From Armatimonadota bacterium (lineage in GTDB: Bacteria > Armatimonadota > UBA10988): a stretch of DNA of 64,000 nt. The stretch lies in NCBI GenBank assembly GCA_016235455.1, contig JACRKZ010000138.1:1-64000 (forward strand), read 5' to 3'. The translations under genes were made by a program, and so were the position numbers. The notes below the pieces were generated by a model. The model was not told where the DNA came from. It searched no databases and worked only from the letters and a program-made list of their open reading frames with translations. This document shows positions 49,558-58,032 of this stretch, one piece after another; within the stretch, counting starts at the first letter, position 1, and the number at the start of each line of letters is the position of its first letter.

Positions 49558-50856
49558 TTACTCGCGCGGTGCGATGACCTCGATGCCGTCCATGTATGGC
49601 CGCAATGCCGGCGGCACGACCACGCTGCCGTCGGCCTGCTGGTTGGTCTCCAGGATGGCGGCCATGAGCCGCGAGGTGGCCAGCGCCGAGCCGTTGAGCG
49701 TGTGCACGAACTCGGGCTTGCTGGGCTTGCCGCCGGCGCTGGGATCGGCCTCGGGCCGGTAGCGCATCCGCCCGCGGCGGGCCTGATAGGCTTCGCAGTT
49801 GCTGGCCGAGCTGACTTCCAGATAGGCCTGCTGGCCCGGCAACCAGACTTCCACGTCGTAGGTTTTGGCCGCCTGCTGCGCGATGTCGCCGGTGACCAGC
49901 AGCGTGGTCACGAAGTGCAAGCCCAGCTCGTTGACCATGGCTTCCACCTGACCGGTGAGCGCTTCGAGCTGATCGTAGCTGTCCTCGGGCTGGCACAGGA
50001 TGTAGCGCTCGGTCTTGTTGAACTGATGGACGCGGATCAGCCCGCGCTCGCCCGCGCCATGGGCGCCGGCCTCACGCCGGAAGCACGGCGTGTAGGCCAT
50101 CAGCTTCATGGGCAGGTCGGCCGCGTCGATGATCTCGTCGCCAAACAGGCCGGTCAGCACGATCTCGGCGGTGGGGATGAGGTACAGCTCGTCGCGCTGA
50201 GCGTGGTAGACCTGGTCGGCGAACTTGGGCAGCACGCCGGCGCTGGTCATGACCGCGGCGTTGACCGCCAATGGCGGCATGATGTGCTCAAAGCCGTCGG
50301 CGATGCCGCGCGCGATGCAGAAGTTGATCAGCGCCCATTCGAGCCGCGCGCCCATGCCACGGTAACACGGCCAGCCGCTGCCGGCGGCCTTGGCGCCGCG
50401 CTCGAAGTCGAGCAGGCCCAGGCTCTCGGCCAGCGCCACATGGTGCCGGGGCTCGAAGTCGAACTCGGGCTTGGCGCCGAACGTGCGGATGACCTGGTTG
50501 TCGTGCTTGTCGGGGCTGGCAGGCACGCTCTCGTGCGGCAGGTTGGGCAGGTCCAGCAACGCTGCGTCGAGCGCCTCATCGGCGGCGCGACGCAGGTCGG
50601 CCAGCTCCTGGATGCGCGCCTTGATGGCGCTCATCTCGGCCGTCAGCTCGACCGTGTCCTCGCCGGCCTTCTTCTTCCGGGCCATCTCGGGGCCCACGGA
50701 GTTCTGCCGCGCGCGCAGTTGCTCTTCCTCGCCCAGCAGCTCGCGCCGCAAGGTGTCGGCGGCCAGCACCGAAGCCAGGCTGATCTCAGGGTCGCGTCGG
50801 CGAAGCTGGGCCTCGACCGCCTCGGGGTTCTCGCGAATGGCCTTGATATCGAGCAT
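49558..50856 (-). CDS. serS: Seryl-tRNA synthetase
   Basis: Class II aminoacyl-tRNA synthetase, 432 residues. MLDIKAIRENPEAVEAQLRRRDPE begins the tRNA-binding coiled coil (about 1-105). Catalytic motif 2 is FRREAGAHGAGERGLIRVHQFNKTE and motif 3 lies in NGSALATSRLMAAILETNQQADGSVVVPPALRPYM. AGGAG precedes ATG 50856. The gene is divergent from the AICAR transformylase gene, with a 31-bp perfect inverted repeat between them. Confidence 0.97.
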   Translation of the reverse strand: MLDIKAIRENPEAVEAQLRRRDPEISLASVLAADTLRRELLGEEEQLRARQNSVGPEMARKKKAGEDTVELTAEMSAIKARIQELADLRRAADEALDAALLDLPNLPHESVPASPDKHDNQVIRTFGAKPEFDFEPRHHVALAESLGLLDFERGAKAAGSGWPCYRGMGARLEWALINFCIARGIADGFEHIMPPLAVNAAVMTSAGVLPKFADQVYHAQRDELYLIPTAEIVLTGLFGDEIIDAADLPMKLMAYTPCFRREAGAHGAGERGLIRVHQFNKTERYILCQPEDSYDQLEALTGQVEAMVNELGLHFVTTLLVTGDIAQQAAKTYDVEVWLPGQQAYLEVSSASNCEAYQARRGRMRYRPEADPSAGGKPSKPEFVHTLNGSALATSRLMAAILETNQQADGSVVVPPALRPYMDGIEVIAPRE

Positions 50857-50915
50857 GGCTGGGCTCCTACCTTTGCCCTGGGACTATAGCAGAGCCGATC
50901 CGGGTGTCAAGCGCG

Positions 50916-50985
50916 CCCCAAAGAACGGTGTCAGGGACCGTTTTCGGCCTGGGTCGAAAACGGTCCCTGACACCGTTCTTTGGGG
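50916..50985. repeat. 31-bp perfect inverted repeat in the serS/purH divergent promoter region
   Basis: CCCCAAAGAACGGTGTCAGG..CCGTTTTCG and its exact reverse complement, separated by 8 nt. The core AACGGTGTCAGGGACCGTTTTC is nearly identical to the element at 54248-54305. It lies 60 nt upstream of each start codon. Confidence 0.85.
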
Positions 50986-51047
50986 TGCCGTCGCCCGACC
51001 CTTGTTGATCGCCGGCTGGCGCCGTACCATAGACTGCGGAGGCGACG

Positions 51048-52217
51048 ATGCAGAGCTACGAACTACGCTATGGGGTCAACCCCAACCAGAAGCCGGCCCG
51101 GGTCGTTGCCGAGTCAGGTGACCTGCCGTTCGAAGTGCTCAGCGGGTCGCCCGGCTACATCAACCTGCTGGATGCGTTCAACGCCTGGATGCTCGTGTGC
51201 GAGCTGCGGACCTCGCTGGGTCTGCCCGCGGCGACCAGTTTCAAGCATGTCAGCCCGGCCGGCGCCGCCGTGGGCACGCCGCTGAGCCCCGAGCTGGCCC
51301 GCGCTTACTTCGTCGACGACATGGAGCTGACACCGCAGGCCGCCGCCTACGCCCGCGCGCGCGGCGCCGACGCCATGTCCAGCTTCGGCGACTGCGCCGC
51401 GCTGTCCGACATCTGCGACGTGGCCACGGCCAAGCTGCTCAAGCGCGAGGTCAGCGATGTGGTCGTCGCGCCCGACTATGAGCCCGAGGCGCTGGAGATC
51501 CTGCGCGCCAAGAAGGGCGGCAAGTACGTGGTCCTCCGGATGGACCCCAGCTACCAGCCGCCGACGCTGGACCGCCGCACCGTGTTCGGCGTGGCTTTCG
51601 AGCAGCCGCGCAACGACTGCCTCCTGGCCGACAACCTGTTCGCCAACATCGTCACCCAGGACAAGGAACTGCCCGAGAGCGCTCGGCGTGACCTGCTGGT
51701 GGCCACCATCACGCTCAAATACACCCAGTCCAACTCGGTCTGCTACGCCTACGATGGCCAGGTCATCGGTAACGGCGCAGGCCAGCAGTCGCGCGTCCAT
51801 TGCACGCGGCTGGCCGGCGACAAGGCCGACCTGTGGTGGTTGCGACAGCATCCGCGCACGTTGGACATGCAGTTCCGCGCCGGCCTGCCGCGCGCGGAGA
51901 AGAACAACGCCGTCGACCGCTTCCTGCTGCCCGAGCTGAGCGGCGCCGAGGAGGCGGCCTGGCGCAGCGCATTCGACCAGGTGCCCGCCCGCTTCACGCG
52001 CGAGGAGCGCCGCGCCTGGCTGGACAGCAAGTCCGGCGTGGCCATCAGCAGCGATGCCTTCTTCCCCTTCCGCGACAACATCGACCGCGCCGCGTCCAGC
52101 GGCGTGAAGTATGTGCTGGAAGCCGGCGGCTCGCTGCGCGACGACGAAGTCATCGCCGCGGCCGACGAGTATGGCATGGTCATGGGCTTCACCGGCGTGC
52201 GCCTGTTCCACCATTGA
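51048..52217 (+). CDS. purH: Stand-alone AICAR transformylase (PurH C-terminal domain type)
   Basis: 389-residue enzyme for the penultimate step of IMP synthesis: formyl transfer from 10-formyl-THF to AICAR. MQSYELRYGVNPNQKPARV is the start of the transformylase domain, TSFKHVSPAGAAVGTPL holds the catalytic Lys-His pair, and SDAFFPFRDNIDRAASSGVKYVLEAGGSLRDDEVIAAADEYGMVMGFTGVRLFHH is the conserved end. The N-terminal IMP cyclohydrolase domain of bifunctional PurH (about 200 residues) is absent. GGAGG precedes ATG 51048. It is followed 49 nt later by metX. Confidence 0.92.
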   Translation: MQSYELRYGVNPNQKPARVVAESGDLPFEVLSGSPGYINLLDAFNAWMLVCELRTSLGLPAATSFKHVSPAGAAVGTPLSPELARAYFVDDMELTPQAAAYARARGADAMSSFGDCAALSDICDVATAKLLKREVSDVVVAPDYEPEALEILRAKKGGKYVVLRMDPSYQPPTLDRRTVFGVAFEQPRNDCLLADNLFANIVTQDKELPESARRDLLVATITLKYTQSNSVCYAYDGQVIGNGAGQQSRVHCTRLAGDKADLWWLRQHPRTLDMQFRAGLPRAEKNNAVDRFLLPELSGAEEAAWRSAFDQVPARFTREERRAWLDSKSGVAISSDAFFPFRDNIDRAASSGVKYVLEAGGSLRDDEVIAAADEYGMVMGFTGVRLFHH

Positions 52218-52266
52218 TCCATGATGAGCTGTGTGCCACCTTGGGCACGGGAGCCGATGCGGCGCT

Positions 52267-53541
52267 ATGAGTGATCCTGTCGACGCCCTGGTGGGCAAGC
52301 GCAAACGTGAGATGGACGGACCGGACAGCGCACACAGCGTGGGCTGGACGAGGCCGCGCCACGCCGAACTGGCCGACGAGGCCAACCCGCTCCTGCTCGA
52401 ATGCGGCCAGAGCATCTGGCCGGTGACGGTCGAGTACGAGCTGTATGGCGAGCTGTCGCCCGCGCGCGACAACGTGATCATGATTTTCCACGCGCTCAGC
52501 GGCGACGCCCATGTCGCCGGCTGGGACGCCACGTGGCAGGAGCATGGCCGGCCATGGCGCGCCTGGCCCGACGGCAAGAGCCCCAACTGGTGGGACAGCA
52601 TGGTCGGGCCGGGCAAGGCTTTCGACACAAGCCGCTACTGCGTGCTCTGCGCCAACGTGCTGGGCAGCTGCTACGGCACCACTGGCCCGTCATCGACTAA
52701 CCCGGCCACGGGCCGACCCTATGGCGTGGAGTTCCCACCGGTCACCGTGGGTGACTGGGTCAAGCTGCACGCGCGCCTGCTCGACCATCTGGGCATCGAC
52801 CAGCTGCTGTTGGCCGTGGGCGGCTCGCTGGGTGGACAGCAGGTCATCGAGCTAGGCCTGGCCTTCCCCGATCGAGCCAAGGGACTGGCTGTGCTGGCCG
52901 CCTCCCCGCAACTCTCCAACCAGGGCGTGGCCCTCAACTATGCCGCGCGGCAGGCCATCGTCAACGACCCGTGCTTCGCCTCGGGTCAGTACTACGGCTG
53001 CTGCCGGCCCGAGGCCGGGCTGGGCATCGCGCGCATGATCGGCCACATCACCTACCTGTCCGAGATGGGCATGGAGGCGCGATTCGACTCCGGCCGCAAG
53101 AAGCCCGACGAACTGCGCTGCGACCTGTTCAACCCGCACGAGCGCGCGCTGGGCGACGGCTCGGGCTTCATCGCGCATAACGAGTTCGAGGTGGAGAGCT
53201 ACCTCACCCGCCAGGCGCTGGGCTTCAATGAGCGGTTCGACGCCAACTCGTACTTGTACATCACCAAGGCCATGGACTACTACGATGCGGCCCAGTGGGG
53301 CGACGGCGATCTGGTGAAGGCCATGGCCCGGGCCCGGGGCGACTGGCTGGTGGCGTCGTTCACCAGCGACTGGCTGTACACGCCGGCGGGCTGCCGGCGG
53401 CTGGCCGATGCGCTGTGCGTGAACCTCAAGCCGGTGACGTACGTGAACATCGAGTCCGGCTACGGGCACGATGCGTTCCTGCTGGAGGTGGACGTGCTGG
53501 AGCGGCTGCTGACCGGCTTCCTGAAAGGGCTACAGCGATGA
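52267..53541 (+). CDS. metX: Homoserine O-acetyltransferase
   Basis: 424-residue alpha/beta-hydrolase enzyme that acylates homoserine for methionine synthesis. NVIMIFHALSGDAHVAGWD, CVLCANVLGSCYGTTGPSSTNPATGRPYGVEFPPVTVGDWV and the nucleophile elbow AVGGSLGGQQ are diagnostic; the Asp is in SFTSDWLYTP and the His in ESGYGHDAFLLE. Acetyl versus succinyl donor cannot be decided by eye. The N-terminus is about 20 residues longer than usual and the ribosome-binding site is distant, so the start is the least certain part. The stop overlaps metW (ATGA). Confidence 0.94.
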   Translation: MSDPVDALVGKRKREMDGPDSAHSVGWTRPRHAELADEANPLLLECGQSIWPVTVEYELYGELSPARDNVIMIFHALSGDAHVAGWDATWQEHGRPWRAWPDGKSPNWWDSMVGPGKAFDTSRYCVLCANVLGSCYGTTGPSSTNPATGRPYGVEFPPVTVGDWVKLHARLLDHLGIDQLLLAVGGSLGGQQVIELGLAFPDRAKGLAVLAASPQLSNQGVALNYAARQAIVNDPCFASGQYYGCCRPEAGLGIARMIGHITYLSEMGMEARFDSGRKKPDELRCDLFNPHERALGDGSGFIAHNEFEVESYLTRQALGFNERFDANSYLYITKAMDYYDAAQWGDGDLVKAMARARGDWLVASFTSDWLYTPAGCRRLADALCVNLKPVTYVNIESGYGHDAFLLEVDVLERLLTGFLKGLQR

Positions 53542-54248
53542 CGCACCGCGACCTCATCCAGCAACTGATGCAGAGCAAGCCGCAGATGGCCGAAGCGGTG
53601 GCCTTCCTGGCCTCGATCGACACGCAGTTTGGCCAAGAGAGCGGCGGCACGCCGCGGCCGCGCTGGGATCACGACCTGATCGGCGATCTCATCCCCGACG
53701 GCAGCAGCGTGCTCGACCTGGGCTGCGGCGACGGCGCGCTACTGGAACGGCTGCAGGCCAAGGGCTGCCGCGGCCAAGGGCTGGAAGTGGACCAGGAGAG
53801 CATCGTGCGCTGCGTGGAGCGCGGCGTGCCGGTCATCCAGTCCGACCTCGACCATGCCCTACCCGGATTCCCCGACCAGAGCTTCGACTACGTGGTGCTC
53901 GAAGAGACGCTGCAGACCGTGCGCCTGCCCGAGGTGGTGCTGCGCGAGATGCTGCGCATCGGCCGCACGGGCATCGTCTCATTCCCCAACTTCGGCCACT
54001 GGTGGGTGCGCACGCAGTTGCTCATCGAGGGTCGCATGCCCATGACGCCGCAGCTGAGCAAGAACTGGTTCGAGACGGACAACATCCACCTCTTCACCAT
54101 CCGCGACTTTGAAGGTTGGTGCGCCGACCACGCGGTCACCATCCACCAGCGGTTCGCCTATGCCGAGGGGGCCTTCCACGACCTCATCCCGGCCGACAAC
54201 GTGCTGGCCGAAGAGGCGCTGTTCGTCATCGGCGCCGCCACCTCATAG
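53538..54248 (+). CDS. metW: MetW methyltransferase-fold protein
   Basis: 236 residues. PDGSSVLDLGCGDGALLERLQAKGCRGQGLEVDQESIVRCVERGVPVIQSDLDHALPGFPDQSFDYVVLEETLQ is the MetW signature, and RTGIVSFPNFGHWWVRTQLLIEGRMPMTPQL.. the conserved core. MetW is usually paired with MetX and in some bacteria is needed for MetX activity, although its chemistry is debated. About 40 extra N-terminal residues precede the usual start. The 4-nt overlap with metX implies coupled translation. Confidence 0.95.
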   Translation: MTHRDLIQQLMQSKPQMAEAVAFLASIDTQFGQESGGTPRPRWDHDLIGDLIPDGSSVLDLGCGDGALLERLQAKGCRGQGLEVDQESIVRCVERGVPVIQSDLDHALPGFPDQSFDYVVLEETLQTVRLPEVVLREMLRIGRTGIVSFPNFGHWWVRTQLLIEGRMPMTPQLSKNWFETDNIHLFTIRDFEGWCADHAVTIHQRFAYAEGAFHDLIPADNVLAEEALFVIGAATS

Positions 54249-54305
54249 AAACGGTGTCAGGACCCGTTTTCAGCATGGTGGAAAACGGGTCTTGACACCG
54301 TTTTC
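54248..54305. repeat. Inverted repeat between metW and lepA, sibling of the 50916 element
   Basis: GAAACGGTGTCAGGACCCG.. pairs with ..CGGGTCTTGACACCGTTTTC (24-25-nt arms, one mismatch and a 1-nt bulge, 9-nt loop). It touches both stop codons of the convergent genes, and the poly-T at each outer edge makes it a plausible bidirectional intrinsic terminator. Confidence 0.8.
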
Positions 54306-56110
54306 TAGCTGTCCTCGCTGCGCAGTACCGCCAGGAAGGCCTCCTGCGGGATTTCGATGCGGCCGACCTGCTTCATGCGCTTCTTGCCCTCTTTCTGCTT
54401 TTCGAGGAGCTTGCGCTTGCGGCTGATATCGCCGCCGTAGCACTTGGCGGTAACGTCCTTGCGGTAGGGCGCGACGCGGGCGCTGGCGATGATCTTGGCG
54501 CCGATGGAGCACTGGATGCGGATCTCGAACTGCTGCCGCGGCAGGAGTTCCTTCAGCCGGCGGCAGAGCTCGATGCCGCGATGCTGCGAGGTGGAGCGGT
54601 GCATGATGCACGACAGCGCGTCCACCGGCTCGAGGTTGATCATCAGATCCGTCTTGACCAGGTCCGATTCCTGATAGCCGTCGGGCTCGTAGTCCAGCGT
54701 CGCATAGCCGCGGCTGCGCGACTTGAGGCTGTCGAAGAAGTCATGCAGAATCTCCGACAGCGGCAGCCGGTAGACCAGCATGGTGCGCGTCGGCGTGGTG
54801 TACTCCATGGTCACCAGCTCACCGCGCCGGCCCTGGGCCAGGTCCATGCACGGGCCGACGAACTCGGGCGGCGTCATGATCACCGCGCGCACGATGGGCT
54901 CCTCGATGGAGTCGATCTTCTGCGGCTCGGGCAGGTTGGCCGGATTGTGGATCTCCAGGATCTCGCCGCTGGTGGTGAGCACCTGATAGACCACGCTGGC
55001 CGCGGTGCAGATGAGGTCGAGATTGAACTCACGCTCCAGCCGCTCCTGGACGATCTGCATGTGCAGCAGGCCGAGGAACCCGCAGCGGAAGCCCATACCC
55101 AGCGCGGCCGAGGTCTCCGGCTCGTAGCTGAGCGCGGCGTCGTTGAGTTGCAGCCGTTCCAGCGCCTCGCGCAGGTCGTGGTACTCGGGCGAGTTGACCG
55201 GGTAGAGCCCCGAGAAGACCATCGACTTGGCCGGCTGATAGCCGGGCAGCGGCTCGGGCGCCGGGTGCTCGGCATCGGTCACCGTGTCGCCCACGCGCGT
55301 GTCAGCCACGGTGCGGATGTTGGCCACGATGTAGCCCACATCGCCGGGTTCCAGCGTGTTGACTACCTTCGGGGCCGGCTCGAACACGCCGAGTTCGTCG
55401 ATGTCGAACGTCTTGCCGTTACTCATCATCTGGATGGTCTGACCCTTGGTCAGCGCACCGTCGATGACCCGCACGTACGGCACTGCGCCGCGGTAGATGT
55501 CGAACTTGGAGTCGAAGATGAGCGCCTTCGTCGGGCCGCCGACCTTGGTCTTGGGGGCCGGCAGGTACTTGACGATGGCTTCGAGCAACTGCTCGATGTT
55601 GGTGCCATTGCGCGCCGAGACCGGCACGGCATGGTCGGCCGGGATGTTGAGGATCTCCTCGATCTGGTCCTTGCAGCGCTCGACATCCGCCGAGGCCAGG
55701 TCGATCTTGTTGATCACCGGCAGCACGGTCAGCCCGGCGGCCTCGGCCAGGTGGTAGTTGGCGATGGTCTGCGCTTCCACGCCCTGGCTGGCGTCGACCA
55801 CCAGCAGCGCGCCTTCGCAGGCCTGGAGCGCGCGGCTGACTTCGTACGAAAAGTCCACGTGGCCGGGCGTGTCGATCAGGTTCAGCGTGTAGGTCTGGCC
55901 ATCGACGGCGCGGTACGGCAGCCGGACCGCGGCGGCCTTGATGGTAATGCCGCGCTCGCGCTCGATATCCATGCTGTCGAGCATCTGGTCGCGCATGTGC
56001 CGCGTGTCCACCGTGCCGGCGACATCGATGATGCGGTCGGCCAAGGTCGACTTGCCGTGGTCGATGTGGGCCACGATGCAGAAACAGCGAGTACGGTCGA
56101 GATCGGGCAT
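54305..56110 (-). CDS. lepA: Elongation factor 4 (LepA), ribosome back-translocase GTPase
   Basis: 601-residue translational GTPase, standard length. G1 [15 protein letters not shown]2/G3 [14 protein letters not shown] and [17 protein letters not shown]4 [15 protein letters not shown]. The LepA-specific C-terminus reads [41 protein letters not shown] 56110 with a weak GGAT site. Confidence 0.97.
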   Translation of the reverse strand: MPDLDRTRCFCIVAHIDHGKSTLADRIIDVAGTVDTRHMRDQMLDSMDIERERGITIKAAAVRLPYRAVDGQTYTLNLIDTPGHVDFSYEVSRALQACEGALLVVDASQGVEAQTIANYHLAEAAGLTVLPVINKIDLASADVERCKDQIEEILNIPADHAVPVSARNGTNIEQLLEAIVKYLPAPKTKVGGPTKALIFDSKFDIYRGAVPYVRVIDGALTKGQTIQMMSNGKTFDIDELGVFEPAPKVVNTLEPGDVGYIVANIRTVADTRVGDTVTDAEHPAPEPLPGYQPAKSMVFSGLYPVNSPEYHDLREALERLQLNDAALSYEPETSAALGMGFRCGFLGLLHMQIVQERLEREFNLDLICTAASVVYQVLTTSGEILEIHNPANLPEPQKIDSIEEPIVRAVIMTPPEFVGPCMDLAQGRRGELVTMEYTTPTRTMLVYRLPLSEILHDFFDSLKSRSRGYATLDYEPDGYQESDLVKTDLMINLEPVDALSCIMHRSTSQHRGIELCRRLKELLPRQQFEIRIQCSIGAKIIASARVAPYRKDVTAKCYGGDISRKRKLLEKQKEGKKRMKQVGRIEIPQEAFLAVLRSEDS

Positions 56111-56233
56111 GGGGATCCTGTGTCTCCGGCCGGGCCGGAACTGCCCGCATTGTACGGTCGAGTGGGGTTGTGGTCAACGAAACGCCCGTGGCGGAGGCCA
56201 CGGAACCGCTTCTGGCCCTCGCTCGACAGACAG

Positions 56234-56265
56234 CCCGTGGCCCGGCGGTTGGGCCGGGCCACGGG
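56234..56265 (-). terminator. Hairpin downstream of the low-complexity secreted protein gene
   Basis: Perfect 12-bp stem CCCGTGGCCCGG / CCGGGCCACGGG with an 8-nt loop, 35 nt beyond the stop at 56300. Only scattered T residues follow on the minus strand. Confidence 0.5.
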
Positions 56266-56299
56266 TGGTGGGGTCGATGCTGCTTGGCGGTTGTGTTCT

Positions 56300-57901
56300 C
56301 TATTCCGGCTTCTTGGCCCCGCGGATGATGCCGTCCACCGGGTCATTGTAGCCTCCACCGTTGTAGTAGCCGCCGCCGTTGTAGTAGCCGCCACCGTTGT
56401 AGCTGTCGGTCGGCCGGTTGTAGTCATACGGCTGATCCGGGTAGTTGGGCCGCGAACCCAGATACAGGTAGCGGTCGCCGCCGATGCTCTCCAGGTCCTC
56501 GCGTTCGATGCGGGTGGTGCCGGAGAAGTACTGGTAGCCCCAGCCGTTCGGCGCGATAGCGTCGATGGCCATGCGCAGGTACTGCGGCGGGTAGTGCAGC
56601 CGCCACACGGCGCGGTTGGGCCGGTTCTCGGTCTCGTAGGTGGCCGGATCGAGGCGGACGATGCGCCAGCCCTCAGGCAGTACGTCGGTGACGTCCACGC
56701 GGCTGATGCCAGTGCGCGGCAGGCTCAGCGTCAGTTCGATGCGCACCGTCTGTCCGGGCATCACCGTGCGCGGCATGCGCCGGGTCATGATCTTGTAGGC
56801 GTCATAGCTCGTGCCGCCGCCGTAGTTGCCGTCACCGTAGCTGTAGGTGCTCTGGCAGAGCGGGGTCAGCCGCGCTTCCAGCGTGCGCCCAGGCCGGATG
56901 GCCGCGGGCACTTCACGAATGGACTGCGAGCCACCGCGAGTGACCACGGAGAAGGAGCGCAACGTGCCGCCTCGGCCACTGCGGTCGTAGATGCGCAGGT
57001 ACCACTCGTGTCGGCCGTCAAGGAACTGCTCCCAGCCGCGCAGGCTGGTTCGGCCGATGCTCTGGCCACGGCGCTCGCCCCAGCTCCGCACGATGTCCAC
57101 GCCCTCGTTGCGGAAGGTGATCGGGATATCGCGCACCATGCCATCGGTGGTGCCCAGGTAAGCGATCACGTCGCTCGGGGACATGTTGTCCAGCACCGCC
57201 TCGGCGTATGGCACCCGCCGGTCGCTGTTGTAGTTGTAGTCGTTGTCATACGGGTCCGGCCGCGGGCAGCCGAGGATGATGTTCCAGTCGATGTCCCAGC
57301 CGTGGTCGGGCCGACCCGGTCCACCGGGGCGGTAGCCGCCGTTGTAGCCAGGGCCACCATAGCCCGGACCGCCATAGCCGGGGCCGCCGTAACCCGGACC
57401 GCCATGGCCAGGGCCGTCAGGTCGGCCGGGGCCACCGTAACCAGGGCCGTCAGGCCGGCCAGGCCCGCCGGGATTGCCGGGGCCGCCGTGGCCGGGACCG
57501 TAGCCAGAGCCGCCGGGTCCACCGCTGCCGGGCCCACCGGGCCGCGGGCCTTCGGGATGGCGGTTGTCCGCCGGCGGGTTTGGTGCCGTGGGCGGGGGAT
57601 CGTTCTTGGGCGGCGCGGGCGGCGGCTGGCGCCGGTCATCGTCGCGCGGGGCTTCGTTCTTTGGCGGCGGCGGTGGTGGCTGCCTGTCGCGCCTGTCGTC
57701 GTCGCGCTTGGTGTCGCTCTTGGGGGGCGGCGGCGGTGGCTGCTTGTCGCGCTTGTCGTCGTCGCGCTTGCTATCGCTCTTGGGCGGTGGGTCCTGGTTG
57801 CCGCGTGACGGCGTGCGACCAGCGCCCCTGTCCTGGGCGTTCGCAACGCTGGCCAAGGCCAGACCGACCGCCAACCATCCTGTCCAGCGTAGCTGCTTCA
57901 T
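56300..57901 (-). CDS. Secreted protein with Pro/charged and GYGGPG low-complexity repeats
   Basis: 533 residues with a signal peptide (MKQLRWTGWLAVGLALASVANAQ). Residues about 30-100 repeat KSDTKRDDDRRDRQPPPPPPK; about 110-200 repeat GYGGPG/GPGRPDGPG. A folded region follows (about 225-490: YAEAVLDNMSPSDVIAYLGTTDGMVRDIPITFRNEGVDIVRSWGER..MPGQTVRIELTLSLPRTGISRVDVTDVLPEGWRIVRLDPATYETENRPNRAVW, resembling an Ig-like DUF11-type domain). The end has YNGGGYYNGGGYYNGGGY. The architecture suggests a surface or matrix protein. The frame starts at ATG 57901 with AGGAGAGG. Confidence 0.78.
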   Translation of the reverse strand: MKQLRWTGWLAVGLALASVANAQDRGAGRTPSRGNQDPPPKSDSKRDDDKRDKQPPPPPPKSDTKRDDDRRDRQPPPPPPKNEAPRDDDRRQPPPAPPKNDPPPTAPNPPADNRHPEGPRPGGPGSGGPGGSGYGPGHGGPGNPGGPGRPDGPGYGGPGRPDGPGHGGPGYGGPGYGGPGYGGPGYNGGYRPGGPGRPDHGWDIDWNIILGCPRPDPYDNDYNYNSDRRVPYAEAVLDNMSPSDVIAYLGTTDGMVRDIPITFRNEGVDIVRSWGERRGQSIGRTSLRGWEQFLDGRHEWYLRIYDRSGRGGTLRSFSVVTRGGSQSIREVPAAIRPGRTLEARLTPLCQSTYSYGDGNYGGGTSYDAYKIMTRRMPRTVMPGQTVRIELTLSLPRTGISRVDVTDVLPEGWRIVRLDPATYETENRPNRAVWRLHYPPQYLRMAIDAIAPNGWGYQYFSGTTRIEREDLESIGGDRYLYLGSRPNYPDQPYDYNRPTDSYNGGGYYNGGGYYNGGGYNDPVDGIIRGAKKPE

Positions 57902-58032
57902 GGTCCTCTCCTTAGCTTTCGCTGATCCCAGGGACGTGCGCGGTCGACCCCACGTCAACGCGGCATGTGACGCAAGTGTGAAGGTGCCGCCGCGACTCCG
58001 CCGAACCCCGTCCCAGGAGTGCCGCCAACCCG

